Part shown: piece by piece, positions 8,236-16,742 of the stretch
Numbering within the stretch: position 1 is the first letter of the stretch
Layout of the letters: each line of letters begins with the position of its first letter
Source: Neptunomonas antarctica
Lineage (GTDB): Bacteria > Pseudomonadota > Gammaproteobacteria > Pseudomonadales > Balneatricaceae
Assembly: GCF_001305295.1 (NCBI RefSeq)
Contig: NZ_LJSI01000021.1
Location: 186,001-250,000 of the forward strand
Reading direction: 5' to 3'
DNA: 64,000 nt
Notes under the pieces: model-generated
Told to the model about the DNA's origin: nothing
Database searches by the model: none
Seen by the model: the letters and a program-made list of their open reading frames with translations, nothing else
Translations under genes and position numbers: made by a program

Positions 8236-10380
8236 ATGAAGCGCTTGGTCGTTATATTTTTAATTCTTATTGTTTTGCTGATTGTCTGGCAGACCGGTGG
8301 TTTCGCGCTATTAACATTGGAAAACCTGAAATCACAGCAGGCGGCGTTAACCTCATGGCGTGATTTGCATCCTGTGGGCGCCAGCGTTGCTTTTTTCTTT
8401 TTCTATGTGCTGGTGACGGCGTTGTCGATTCCCGGTGCGGTTATTATGACATTAGCCGGGGGCGCGCTTTTTGGCTTATTATGGGGCGGTATTCTCATCT
8501 CATTTGCCTCTGCATTAGGCGCTACTCTGGCGATGTTGGCATCGCGTTATCTGATTAGTGATTGGGTTCGGCGTCGATTTGCATCGTCAATTGCACCTAT
8601 CGATGCAGGTGTGGAGAAAGATGGGTCGTTCTTTCTGTTTACGTTACGTTTAATTCCGATATTTCCCTTCTTCATGATTAATCTGTTGATGGGCCTGACG
8701 CGCATGCCGGCTAAAACATTTTGGTGGGTCAGTCAGCTAGGCATGCTGGCCGGAACATTGGTGTTTGTTAATGCAGGAACCCAGTTGGCTAAAATTGATT
8801 CGTTGTCAGGAATTCTGACCTTCGAGATATTCAGTGCGTTTGCTTTACTGGGAATATTTCCTTTTATCGCCCGAAAAATTGTGGAGATAGTGCAGGCCAG
8901 AAAAGTGTATGACGGCTGGAAAAAACCGAAAAAATTCGACACTAATCTGGTTGTTATCGGTGCTGGCAGCGGTGGTTTGGTCAGTGCGTATATTGCCGCA
9001 GCAGTGAAAGCAAAGGTTACACTGATCGAAAAAAACCAGATGGGTGGCGATTGCCTGAATACGGGGTGTGTACCGTCTAAAGCATTAATTCGCTCAGCCC
9101 GGCAAGCCTATGAGATGCGACAGGCAGAGCAGTTCGGTATTCAGGCAGTTGAGCCTCAAGTCGATTTTCCTGCGGTGATGGCGCGTATCAAAAACGTGAT
9201 TCAACAGATTGAGCCACATGACTCAATCGAGCGTTATACCAGTCTGGGTGTGGATGTTATTCAGGGAACTGCCAGCATTGTTTCTCCGTGGGAAGTGTCA
9301 GTTACCAAAGAAAATGGTGAACAGCACACCTTATCAGCGAAGTCCGTCATCATTGCGACCGGTGCCCGGCCTCGCATTCCCAATATTCCGGGGCTGGATC
9401 AGGTGGATTATCTAACCTCTGACAGCTTGTGGGAACTGAACGAACTACCGAAACGTTTTGTCGTATTAGGCGGCGGACCGATAGGCTGTGAGTTGTCGCA
9501 GGCGTTTGCACGGCTGGGAAGTGAGGTGAGCATTGTGCAGCGAGCACCTCACTTGATGCCACGCGAAGATCAGGAGGCTCAAGAACTGGTAGAGCAGCAA
9601 TTTTCAGAGGAAGGCATCGTTCTTCATCTGTCGAGTACCGCAAAAGAAGTGATAGTACGAGAAGGACAGGCTTATCTGCTGGTAGAGCAGGCAGGGGAAG
9701 TAGTCGAACTGCCCTTTGATAAATTGCTTTTAGCGTTAGGCCGGGAAGCTAATACCAGCGGCTTCGGGCTTGAAACGTTAGGCATTGAAGCAAGAAAAGA
9801 TGGAACGCTGGATTGTAATGGCTTTATGCAGACCCGTTTCCCTAATGTGTATGTATGTGGTGATGTGACAGGGCCATTCCAGTTTACACATGTGGCTGCT
9901 CACCAAGCATGGTTCGCCGCGGTTAATGCGCTGTTTAGTGGCGTAAAGCGCTTCAAAGTCGATTATCGAGTTATCCCGTGGGTGACATTTACCGACCCGG
10001 AGGTTGCCCGGGTGGGCTTAAGCGAAAGTGAAGCTGTCGCACAGAATCTAGCCTATGAAGTGACGCGATACGGCCTTGATGATCTTGATCGCGCCATTGC
10101 TGATGGTGATGATCACGGCTTTGTGAAAGTGCTGACAGTGGCAGGAAAAGATAAAATATTAGGGGTGACGATTGTCGGAAAACACAGTGCTGAATTATTA
10201 GCTGAATTTGTACTGGCCATGAAATATGGCTTGGGTATGAACAAGTTGCTGGGCACGATCCATACCTATCCTACTTTTTCGGAAGCCAACAAGTATGCCG
10301 CCGGAGAGTGGAAAAGGGCACATGTGTCACCCAAAATTATGCGGTGGCTGGAACGCTTTCATACATGGCGCAGAAGCTAG
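8236..10380 (+). CDS. TVP38/TMEM64 membrane domain fused to FAD-dependent disulfide reductase
   Basis: A two-part 714-residue protein. Residues ~1-225 form a VTT/TVP38 (SNARE-associated, DedA-like) membrane domain with the motif GGALFGLLWG and a cytoplasmic loop. Residues ~235-714 are a class I pyridine-nucleotide disulfide oxidoreductase resembling mercuric reductase or dihydrolipoamide dehydrogenase. This part has an FAD-binding GAGSGG, the redox pair in GGDCLNTGCVPSK (Cys273, Cys278), a second nucleotide site GGGPIGCELSQ, and the dimer-interface motif HTYPTFSEA. The C-terminal Cys pair of true MerA is missing, so mercury reduction is doubtful. The fusion is widespread. Here it sits inside an arsenic block, which suggests a membrane-bound reductase for a thiol or metalloid substrate. 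Confidence 0.85.
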   Translation: MKRLVVIFLILIVLLIVWQTGGFALLTLENLKSQQAALTSWRDLHPVGASVAFFFFYVLVTALSIPGAVIMTLAGGALFGLLWGGILISFASALGATLAMLASRYLISDWVRRRFASSIAPIDAGVEKDGSFFLFTLRLIPIFPFFMINLLMGLTRMPAKTFWWVSQLGMLAGTLVFVNAGTQLAKIDSLSGILTFEIFSAFALLGIFPFIARKIVEIVQARKVYDGWKKPKKFDTNLVVIGAGSGGLVSAYIAAAVKAKVTLIEKNQMGGDCLNTGCVPSKALIRSARQAYEMRQAEQFGIQAVEPQVDFPAVMARIKNVIQQIEPHDSIERYTSLGVDVIQGTASIVSPWEVSVTKENGEQHTLSAKSVIIATGARPRIPNIPGLDQVDYLTSDSLWELNELPKRFVVLGGGPIGCELSQAFARLGSEVSIVQRAPHLMPREDQEAQELVEQQFSEEGIVLHLSSTAKEVIVREGQAYLLVEQAGEVVELPFDKLLLALGREANTSGFGLETLGIEARKDGTLDCNGFMQTRFPNVYVCGDVTGPFQFTHVAAHQAWFAAVNALFSGVKRFKVDYRVIPWVTFTDPEVARVGLSESEAVAQNLAYEVTRYGLDDLDRAIADGDDHGFVKVLTVAGKDKILGVTIVGKHSAELLAEFVLAMKYGLGMNKLLGTIHTYPTFSEANKYAAGEWKRAHVSPKIMRWLERFHTWRRS

Positions 10381-10662
10381 TCATGAAGGTTCAGGAGCAG
10401 GCTCAGACGCTAACATGCAGAACGCATTGATGCAGAGCGAGGTATGATTCAGGCTGGCTTTTTTCTTTGGCACTTTCTTTATTTGTGCTGGGTTTGAACG
10501 GCTACGCCCGAATCGTGACTGGCGTGATTCTATAAGATTGAGTCACGGTATGATCACCAGAAGATGCAACTTGGCTTAGCTGAACCCCGATACCTATCGG
10601 CGTTAGATTTTTTAAATTGCTTAAATTACCGATGATGCCTCTGACGCACGCCGAGAATTTTT

Positions 10663-11403
10663 ATGAATAATCCGTTAATTTCCATCGTTATTCCAATGCT
10701 CAATGAATCAGAAATTATCGTATCAAAGTTAAAGGCATTGCAGCCTTTAAGGCGTCACTGTGAACTGATCGTGGTGGATGGTGGCAGTCAGGATAATAGT
10801 CAATCGCTGGCTTCTCCCTGGGTTGATTATGTACTGGAAGCGCCCGCAGGTCGTGCCCGACAAATGAATGCAGGCGCGGCTATAGCGATAGCTGACTTAC
10901 TGTTGTTTCTGCATATAGATACTGAGCTGCCCGATAATCTTTTAGAATTATTGCCGGTTGTGGATAACGCTAATGGTAAAAGCACTAATGATAAACGCTC
11001 TAATGGTCACAACAGGGAGTACTGGGGGCGCTTTGATGTGGTTATTACCGGTAATCACTGGATGCTGCCCTGCATTGCTTTTTTTATGAATAAGCGTTCG
11101 CGTATAACAGGTATTGCTACCGGTGATCAGGCGATGTTTATCAGTCGAAAATTGTTTGCTGGCGTTGGTGGATTTCCCGATCAGCCTCTGATGGAAGATA
11201 TTGCTCTGTCGACACAGTTGCTAAAATTTTTCCGGCCGCATTGCCTTGCTAGTACTGCCACTACCTCGGGGCGACGCTGGGAGCAGAAGGGCGTATTCAG
11301 AACTATCTGTTTAATGTGGTCATTAAGGCTTGCCTATTGGCTGGGAGCGCCGCCGTCAACCTTGGCTAAGCGATATGGTTACCCTGTTGAAGGCGCATCA
11401 TGA
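10663..11403 (+). CDS. ArsS-associated transferase 2 (GT2-like glycosyltransferase)
   Basis: A 246-residue GT-A fold enzyme of the family named rSAM/selenodomain-associated transferase 2 (TIGR04283-like). It opens with ISIVIPMLNESEII, has the nucleotide-sugar motif VVDGGSQD and a metal-binding FLHIDTELP (DxD-like), and continues with GDQAMFI and LMEDIALSTQL. There are no membrane segments. The acceptor and sugar are unknown. A low-complexity loop at ~100-115 (Asn/Lys/Ser-rich) is longer than I expect for the family. It ends 10 bp before transferase 1, so the two are co-transcribed. Confidence 0.85.
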   Translation: MNNPLISIVIPMLNESEIIVSKLKALQPLRRHCELIVVDGGSQDNSQSLASPWVDYVLEAPAGRARQMNAGAAIAIADLLLFLHIDTELPDNLLELLPVVDNANGKSTNDKRSNGHNREYWGRFDVVITGNHWMLPCIAFFMNKRSRITGIATGDQAMFISRKLFAGVGGFPDQPLMEDIALSTQLLKFFRPHCLASTATTSGRRWEQKGVFRTICLMWSLRLAYWLGAPPSTLAKRYGYPVEGAS

Positions 11404-11413
11404 GGGCGAACGT

Positions 11414-12058
11414 ATGAGCATGCCTTTAATTATCTTTGCTAAAGCGCCGAAGCCTGGTGCTGTTAAAACTCGTTTAATTCCAGCGTTGGGCGCAGAGGGT
11501 GCCGCGTGCTTATACGAACGTCTTTTAGAGCATACGATTCAGCAGGCGGTTAGCTCTGCGTGTTTTCCTGTGTATCTTTATACCCCTGATGGCCTTGATC
11601 ATCCCTTTATTCAGAAAATGCTGTCTCAATATTTGTTGATTCATCGACATCAGCAGGGTGCTGATTTGGGCGAGCGAATGTGTAAAGCTCTCTCGGAATG
11701 TGAGCATGGCGCTCTTTTGATTGGCAGTGATTGCCCTGCTATTAATATGGATATGCTGGAGCGTTGCAGCTATGCGCTTAATACTCATGAAGCCGTTTTT
11801 TTACCGGCGGTAGATGGTGGATATACGCTGGTGGGTCTTAAACAGGCTGATATAGATCTTCGTGATGCAGGCGTTGAGATGCCGTACTACAGGCTATTTG
11901 AAGGTATTGAATGGAGTACCGATCAGGTAATGGAGCAGACACGCGAACGCCTGGAGCAGTTATCAATCAGCTGGGTGGAACCTGCAGTATTGTGGGATGT
12001 TGATCAGCCTGAAGACCTGAAAAGGCTGGCTCAGCAGTTTCCTGAGCTCTTTCCTTAG
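11414..12058 (+). CDS. ArsS-associated transferase 1 (DUF2064, CofC-like nucleotidyltransferase fold)
   Basis: A 215-residue protein of the DUF2064 / rSAM/selenodomain-associated transferase 1 family (TIGR04282-like). It carries the nucleotide-binding start IIFAKAPKPGAVKTRL, then GSDCPAI as the metal/nucleotide motif and FLPAVDGGYTLVGL. The fold resembles CofC or molybdopterin nucleotidyltransferases, so it may activate a small molecule with a nucleotide. The chosen ATG at 11414 has AGGG upstream and lies 10 bp after the GT2 stop. The open frame extends 28 codons further into the GT2 gene without family similarity. A terminator follows at 12102-12130. Its substrate is unknown. Confidence 0.85.
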   Translation: MSMPLIIFAKAPKPGAVKTRLIPALGAEGAACLYERLLEHTIQQAVSSACFPVYLYTPDGLDHPFIQKMLSQYLLIHRHQQGADLGERMCKALSECEHGALLIGSDCPAINMDMLERCSYALNTHEAVFLPAVDGGYTLVGLKQADIDLRDAGVEMPYYRLFEGIEWSTDQVMEQTRERLEQLSISWVEPAVLWDVDQPEDLKRLAQQFPELFP

Positions 12059-12101
12059 ATCGTTCCTTAGTTCGTTCCTTCGTTATTTTTTAGCTGTATT
12101 T

Positions 12102-12130
12102 AAAGTCCCTGCCAGTAGCACAGGGATTTT
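12102..12130 (+). terminator. Rho-independent terminator after the ArsS transferase pair
   Basis: AAAGTCCCTG pairs with CAGGGATTTT (one G-U pair) across a 9-nt loop. The stem's own 3' T tract gives the run of U. It lies 44 bp after the DUF2064 stop. Confidence 0.7.
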
Positions 12131-12318
12131 AGGTGTCCTTTATGTATAACCTCATGTTTATCTGATCTCATTTGTTTTTTATAAAGCATTAAATTGTTAT
12201 CTTATGTAATGAAATTCTGCTAATTTTCAACACTGCGGTATGCTTTGGCTAGGGTTCAGCTAATATTAAGTTATGGTTAATTTGGAAATTAGCTGTGTTT
12301 TAATCTTTCTTAGTTAAT

Positions 12319-13419
12319 ATGATGAGCTTAAATATGGATATGAAGCCTCTTAAAACAGTGCGCGTTTCTCTTCTGAGATTATTGAATAGTCTCTTTCTTG
12401 GCACCTTATTTTTTGTTACCTCCTATACGTGGGCTAGTCGGCATGCTGTTGATGATGAGGGTTTTGCATCGTTGATTGATCAGGTCTCACTATTTTCGCC
12501 GGTGAATCAAGAAAAACAGGTCAAAATAGCGATTGTTTACCCTGGGTTACAATCGTCAGACTATTGGCAACGCAGTATCTCTGCACTAAAAGGTCGGCTT
12601 GATGATCTCGGTGTGAAGTATGTGCTCGACATTCGTTTTTCAAAACCTCATATCGAGCAAGCTCTACAGGAAGAGCAGATTATAGAAATGCTGGAGCTCG
12701 CCCCGGATTATCTTGTATACACCATCGATTCGATTCGCCAGCAACGCATGGTTGAAGCTTTATTACAAAGAGGTAAGCCTAAGTTAATTATTCAAAATTT
12801 AACACGCCCAATTGCTGATTGGTACGATATACAGCCCTTGATATATATCGGTTTTGATCATGTGGAGGGGGCGCAAAAGTTAGCAAAGCATTTCATGAAG
12901 CGTTTCCCCGAAAATACCCAATATGGGATTATCTTCTGGGGTGAAGGTGTTGTCAGTGATCAGCGAGGTCTGACTTTCGAACGTGAAATAGGTAACTATC
13001 ATCAATTAAAAACAAGTTATTTTGCAGTCGATCCTTTGCAGGCTAAGCGTGCAGTTTTAGCCATGCTTAATGATTATCCCGATCTTAAATATATTTACGT
13101 CTGTGCGACCGGTGCTGCGTTAGGTGCAATTGACGCATTACAAGAGTTAGGTCGATCAGATGTAGATATTAATGGTTGGGGTGGAGGCCAGGCAGAACTG
13201 GATGCGTTTCAGAAAGGGCAGTTAGATGTAGTGCTGATGAGGATGAATGACCAAAATGGAATAGCCATGGCTGAAGCAATCAGATTGGATATGCAGGGGT
13301 GGTCGATACCAAACGTTTACGCGGGCGATTTTCGTCTGCTAACTCAGGGAATGGAAACTGATATTGTTGAAAAGTTGATCAAAGAAGCTTTTGTTTATTC
13401 AGGAGACAGTGCGAAATGA
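12319..13419 (+). CDS. luxP: LuxP-like periplasmic binding protein
   Basis: A 366-residue periplasmic sugar-binding-protein fold with an N-terminal signal segment (~18-42). It aligns by eye along its length with Vibrio LuxP, the autoinducer-2 receptor: VYPGLQSSDYW, then IQNLTRPI, SDQRGLTF, INGWGGG and LMRMNDQNGIAMAEAI. From memory of the LuxP structure, residues equivalent to Gln77, Ser79, Trp82, Asn159, Arg215, Trp289 and Arg310 are kept. The Ser265-Thr266-Asp267 triad reads Ala-Thr-Gly here (CATGAAL), so the ligand may differ from borated AI-2. The next gene, a sensor kinase, overlaps by ATGA. ATG at 12319 or the in-frame ATG at 12334 could be the start. Confidence 0.85.
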   Translation: MMSLNMDMKPLKTVRVSLLRLLNSLFLGTLFFVTSYTWASRHAVDDEGFASLIDQVSLFSPVNQEKQVKIAIVYPGLQSSDYWQRSISALKGRLDDLGVKYVLDIRFSKPHIEQALQEEQIIEMLELAPDYLVYTIDSIRQQRMVEALLQRGKPKLIIQNLTRPIADWYDIQPLIYIGFDHVEGAQKLAKHFMKRFPENTQYGIIFWGEGVVSDQRGLTFEREIGNYHQLKTSYFAVDPLQAKRAVLAMLNDYPDLKYIYVCATGAALGAIDALQELGRSDVDINGWGGGQAELDAFQKGQLDVVLMRMNDQNGIAMAEAIRLDMQGWSIPNVYAGDFRLLTQGMETDIVEKLIKEAFVYSGDSAK

Positions 13420-15125
13420 TGTTACGGTTTCGCACGCTCACGTTTCTTCTTTTTCTTATTACCTTGTGCGGTTTTCTTTCCGTTTTTGCTTTAAATGCTT
13501 ATCAGTCCATAGGTCGGATTTTACAAGATGAAACCTTAGCATCGTTATCTCAGAGTTCAGATGCTATTCAACATGAACTTAATACTCATCTTCGATTGAT
13601 TGATCAGGAGTTAAGAAATCTGACGGCCTTGCCAGCGTTGCAGCAAGAAATGGAAAATGGTTCGGAGGCTGCACTGCGTCAATTGATAATGGAAGTTGAT
13701 CATTCTAATTCAATGCAGCGATATCAATTTATTATTTTAAGCTCGCTCGATAACAAACAATGTTATGTGTTTAAAAGTCGTTTAAGTAATCTGGGACCAG
13801 AAGCCTGTAGTCATATCTATAAAAACTATACTAATGCTATCAGTCAGGAATGGAATGTTTTTCGTAATGGCGCGCAAGTACTGTTGGCTAAAGATTACCT
13901 TGTAACTGATAGTCATCAAAAAGTCATAGGACGAATGATAGGTGGGATAAAGCTGTCTGATAATGCGTTTTTATTGAACCAATTAGCGAACCGCGCAGTG
14001 GTTAATATTGATGGTATTCGATTGTCATTTACCGGTATTGAAATTAGTGAATACCATCAATTCCCCAAGGTTGTCGAACAGAACTACTCCTGGTTACGAA
14101 ACAACGTTACTGAAAAGTACATAAAGTCTTTGTATCAATTTGGTCCGGACTTGCAGCTAGAACTCACATCATCTGAACAGAATGTTCACTCACTTGCTAT
14201 CCAGTTAATGAAATTGCTGCTAGTGGGTGCACTTATTGGTTTGCTGGTCAGTGCGGGGGTTGCTGCATTGTTATCCTGCGCACTTGATAAACAGTTACAA
14301 AAATTGATGCATTATATTCGTGATCTCGTCCGGGATGGAAAAGACGTAGGGTGGAAGCAAGGGGCAATCCAGGAATTTAATCTCATAGGTAAAGAAATTT
14401 ATGTCATTGTCGACGAGTTGTTTAAACGTCGATCTGAGCTTAAAAACACTAATGTGATAATTGAGAGAACGCTGCAGGAAAAACGTGCAATTTTACATCA
14501 ATTAATTAAAAGTCAGGAGCAAGAAAGGAATCACCTTGCTCAGGAACTTCATGATGAATTAGGCCAGTTATTAACAGCGGTCAGAATCGAAACAGTTCTC
14601 CTTGAATACCAGGTTGGTTTAAGTAGTCCGGCATTAGTTCATAGTTCGAAAATTAAACAGTTGGTCTCTGATATGTATGCAACTGTATATGGTCGAATCA
14701 TGTCTCTGCGGCCTGTGGAACTCGATGATATGGGCTTATGCCGATCTATTCAGCAAATTCCAACGTTAAATAGTTTGCGGCAAACCGGTGTAAAGGTGTC
14801 GTTGGATATTGACGACGTAATCATGCCTCAAGGAACGGATATTCATCTTTATCGAATAGTACAGGAAGCATTAACGAATACCATGAAGCATGCGTTGGCA
14901 ACGGAGGTGGCTGTTTCATTGTATTGTGACGAAGACCAAATAGTGTTGAGTATTACTGATAACGGACAAGGGTTGAATCAGTCAAAGGATCAAACAGTGG
15001 AGCAAGGAGGGTTTGGTCTTTTAGGTATTAAAGAGCGTTGTGAGTATATGGGAGCAACGTTAACGATTGAGTCAGAGAATGGGCTGAGTTTACGGATAAT
15101 ATTACCGCGGGGAAGCGCCGTATAA
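13416..15125 (+). CDS. LuxQ-like periplasmic sensor with HisKA_3 (NarX-type) histidine kinase
   Basis: A 569-residue inner-membrane sensor kinase. TM1 is at ~5-27 and TM2 at ~265-290, bracketing a ~240-residue periplasmic domain resembling the LuxQ sensor. The juxtamembrane linker (LQKLMHYIRDLVRDGK, then IQEFNLIGKEIYVIVDEL) also resembles LuxQ. The output differs. Instead of a LuxQ hybrid HisKA/receiver, there is a HisKA_3 dimerisation motif LAQELHDELGQLLTAVR with His379, and a NarX/UhpB-type ATPase (DNGQGL, GGFGLLGIKERCEYMGA). Its start overlaps the LuxP-like stop (ATGA) with AGGAGA upstream, so the two are translated together. NarL/LuxR-type response regulators are the usual partners, and none is encoded nearby. 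Confidence 0.85.
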   Translation: MMLRFRTLTFLLFLITLCGFLSVFALNAYQSIGRILQDETLASLSQSSDAIQHELNTHLRLIDQELRNLTALPALQQEMENGSEAALRQLIMEVDHSNSMQRYQFIILSSLDNKQCYVFKSRLSNLGPEACSHIYKNYTNAISQEWNVFRNGAQVLLAKDYLVTDSHQKVIGRMIGGIKLSDNAFLLNQLANRAVVNIDGIRLSFTGIEISEYHQFPKVVEQNYSWLRNNVTEKYIKSLYQFGPDLQLELTSSEQNVHSLAIQLMKLLLVGALIGLLVSAGVAALLSCALDKQLQKLMHYIRDLVRDGKDVGWKQGAIQEFNLIGKEIYVIVDELFKRRSELKNTNVIIERTLQEKRAILHQLIKSQEQERNHLAQELHDELGQLLTAVRIETVLLEYQVGLSSPALVHSSKIKQLVSDMYATVYGRIMSLRPVELDDMGLCRSIQQIPTLNSLRQTGVKVSLDIDDVIMPQGTDIHLYRIVQEALTNTMKHALATEVAVSLYCDEDQIVLSITDNGQGLNQSKDQTVEQGGFGLLGIKERCEYMGATLTIESENGLSLRIILPRGSAV

Positions 15126-15201
15126 AGCATTAGATTGGTTGTTTTTTGATCTATAGCAACGCGTTTGTATTTAATTTTCCTTATTATTAACGATTGGAAT
15201 T

Positions 15202-15228
15202 AGGCTTCTCTTAGGAGAAGTCTTTTTT
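15202..15228 (+). terminator. Terminator after the LuxP-like/sensor kinase operon
   Basis: AGGCTTCTC pairs with GAGAAGTCT (one G-U pair) over a 4-nt loop (TTAG) and is followed by TTTTTT. It lies 77 bp after the kinase stop and ends a two-gene operon that lacks a response regulator. Confidence 0.85.
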
Positions 15229-15302
15229 GTCAGTACATTTTTATATTCTAATTAGTTATATCCTTATTGGTTATATTTTCATTCTTATGTGAGGCTGTCA
15301 GT

Positions 15303-16379
15303 GTGGATTTTGAATTTCTTATCTCTCTGTTTGGTGAGGCAGGTGCGACGGCTTTTGGTGGTTTAGTATTGGGCGTTTTATTTGGCGTCTTTGCTCAAAA
15401 AAGCCAGTTTTGTTTACGTGCAGCCGTCGTGGAATTTGCCAGAGGCAATATAGGTAAAAAAGTAGCGATTTGGCTACTCACGTTTTCTGCTGCAGTAGGA
15501 GGGACGCAGATACTTATTACGATGGGTGAGTTAGATATTTCCGATTCAAGAATGCTGGCTAGCTACGGCAGTTTGTCGGGAGCGATTGCCGGTGGTTTAC
15601 TGTTTGGCGTAGGGATGATTTTGGCGCGAGGTTGTGGATCCCGGCTCTTAGTATTGGCCGCGACAGGAAACCTGCGTGCATTGTTTTCGGGGTTGCTGTT
15701 TGCAGCAGTGGCACAGGCATCGTTGCGAGGAGTTTTGGCGCCTATCCGTGATAGCGTTGCCGGGGCGTGGCTGCTGCATAATGATGGTGGCTTGGAGCTG
15801 ATTTCATTTTTGGGTTGGGGTTCTTATACAGGCATTTATCTAGGCGCTGTCTGTATGGTCATTGCCATATTTTATGGTATCAAAAATCGTTTAACGCCGT
15901 GGGCTTGGATCGGGTCTATTGGCGTGGGTAGCATGGTTGTCGGCGGGTGGTGGTTTACCTATAGCTTATCCTATCAGACTTTCGAGCTTACGCAGGTTGA
16001 AAGTATGACCTTTACAGGGCCCTCCGCTGATACTTTGATGTACCTTTTAATGCCGAGCGGCGCTGCTCTGGATTTTGATGTAGGTCTGGTACCGGGTGTT
16101 TTTTTAGGGTCTTTTTTAGCAGCATTGCTTTCTCGCGAGTTGAAGTTACAGGGGTTTCAGGACGGGCAGGGCATGATTCGTTATATCATCGGAGCATCGT
16201 TTATGGGAATGGGAGGCATGCTGGCAGGCGGTTGCGCCGTAGGAGCAGGGTTGACCGGTGGTTCTGCGTTTTCTATTACTGCCTGGATCGCATTGGCGTC
16301 TATGTGGGCGGGAGCGGCCATTACGGATGCATTGGTAGATAGGGAGTGGAAGGTAAATCAGGATGTCAGCGTAAATTAG
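15303..16379 (+). CDS. YeeE/YedE-family transporter (thiosulfate/sulfur compound uptake type)
   Basis: A 358-residue integral membrane protein of the YeeE/YedE (DUF395, TsuA-like) family. Characterised members take up thiosulfate or related sulfur species. The conserved half-repeat motifs are visible: KSQFCLRAA in the first half, GCGSRLLVLAATGNLR centrally, and GGCAVGAGLTGGS in the second half, each with a functional Cys. I chose GTG at 15303 because GAGG lies 8 nt upstream. A TTG at 15267 would add 12 poorly conserved residues. The usual TusA-like partner gene is absent. The next gene is a small DUF2845 protein 81 bp on. Confidence 0.85.
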   Translation: MDFEFLISLFGEAGATAFGGLVLGVLFGVFAQKSQFCLRAAVVEFARGNIGKKVAIWLLTFSAAVGGTQILITMGELDISDSRMLASYGSLSGAIAGGLLFGVGMILARGCGSRLLVLAATGNLRALFSGLLFAAVAQASLRGVLAPIRDSVAGAWLLHNDGGLELISFLGWGSYTGIYLGAVCMVIAIFYGIKNRLTPWAWIGSIGVGSMVVGGWWFTYSLSYQTFELTQVESMTFTGPSADTLMYLLMPSGAALDFDVGLVPGVFLGSFLAALLSRELKLQGFQDGQGMIRYIIGASFMGMGGMLAGGCAVGAGLTGGSAFSITAWIALASMWAGAAITDALVDREWKVNQDVSVN

Positions 16380-16460
16380 ATACCGTGAAATGGACGTCAG
16401 GTAAGGTTAAGTATTCAAGCATTAGTCTTATTGCTTACATCATGGAAGATGGAGTGAAAA

Positions 16461-16733
16461 ATGCGTCAGTTTTTAGCAGTGTTATTATTACTTATAGCAA
16501 ATCAGGCGTATGCATTACGCTTACCTAACGGGCAGCTTTTATCATCGGGTGATGAGCTTTCTAAAGTATACGAGAATCTGGGAAAGCCCATTATGAAGTA
16601 TAAAGCCAAAACCCGATGTGGGTCGGGTGGTATCTGTTCGGTCACACGCATGGTATATCGTTTTGATGGCCGCAAATGGTTTATTGATATGCGTAGCGGC
16701 CAGATCATGAATATTGAATGGACCTATCGTTAG
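16461..16733 (+). CDS. Secreted DUF2845-family protein
   Basis: A 90-residue protein with a clear signal peptide (MRQFLAVLLLLIANQAYA, cleavage after residue ~18), so the mature protein is ~72 residues in the periplasm. It continues LRLPNGQLLSSGDELSKVYENLGKP, in the style of DUF2845 proteins, where a small strand-helix unit is followed by a Cys-containing strand (RCGSGGICSV). The two Cys probably form a disulfide. A BamE-like fold is possible. Function unknown. Confidence 0.75.
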   Translation: MRQFLAVLLLLIANQAYALRLPNGQLLSSGDELSKVYENLGKPIMKYKAKTRCGSGGICSVTRMVYRFDGRKWFIDMRSGQIMNIEWTYR

Positions 16734-16742
16734 TCGTCCGAA

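Noticed and set aside
8236-10380. Mercuric reductase and a mer operon
   Set aside because: The C-terminal Cys pair and merR/merT/merP are absent, and neighbours are arsenic-related.
10381-10662. Sigma-54 promoter (TGGCAC near 10468)
   Set aside because: No matching TTGC element at the required spacing.
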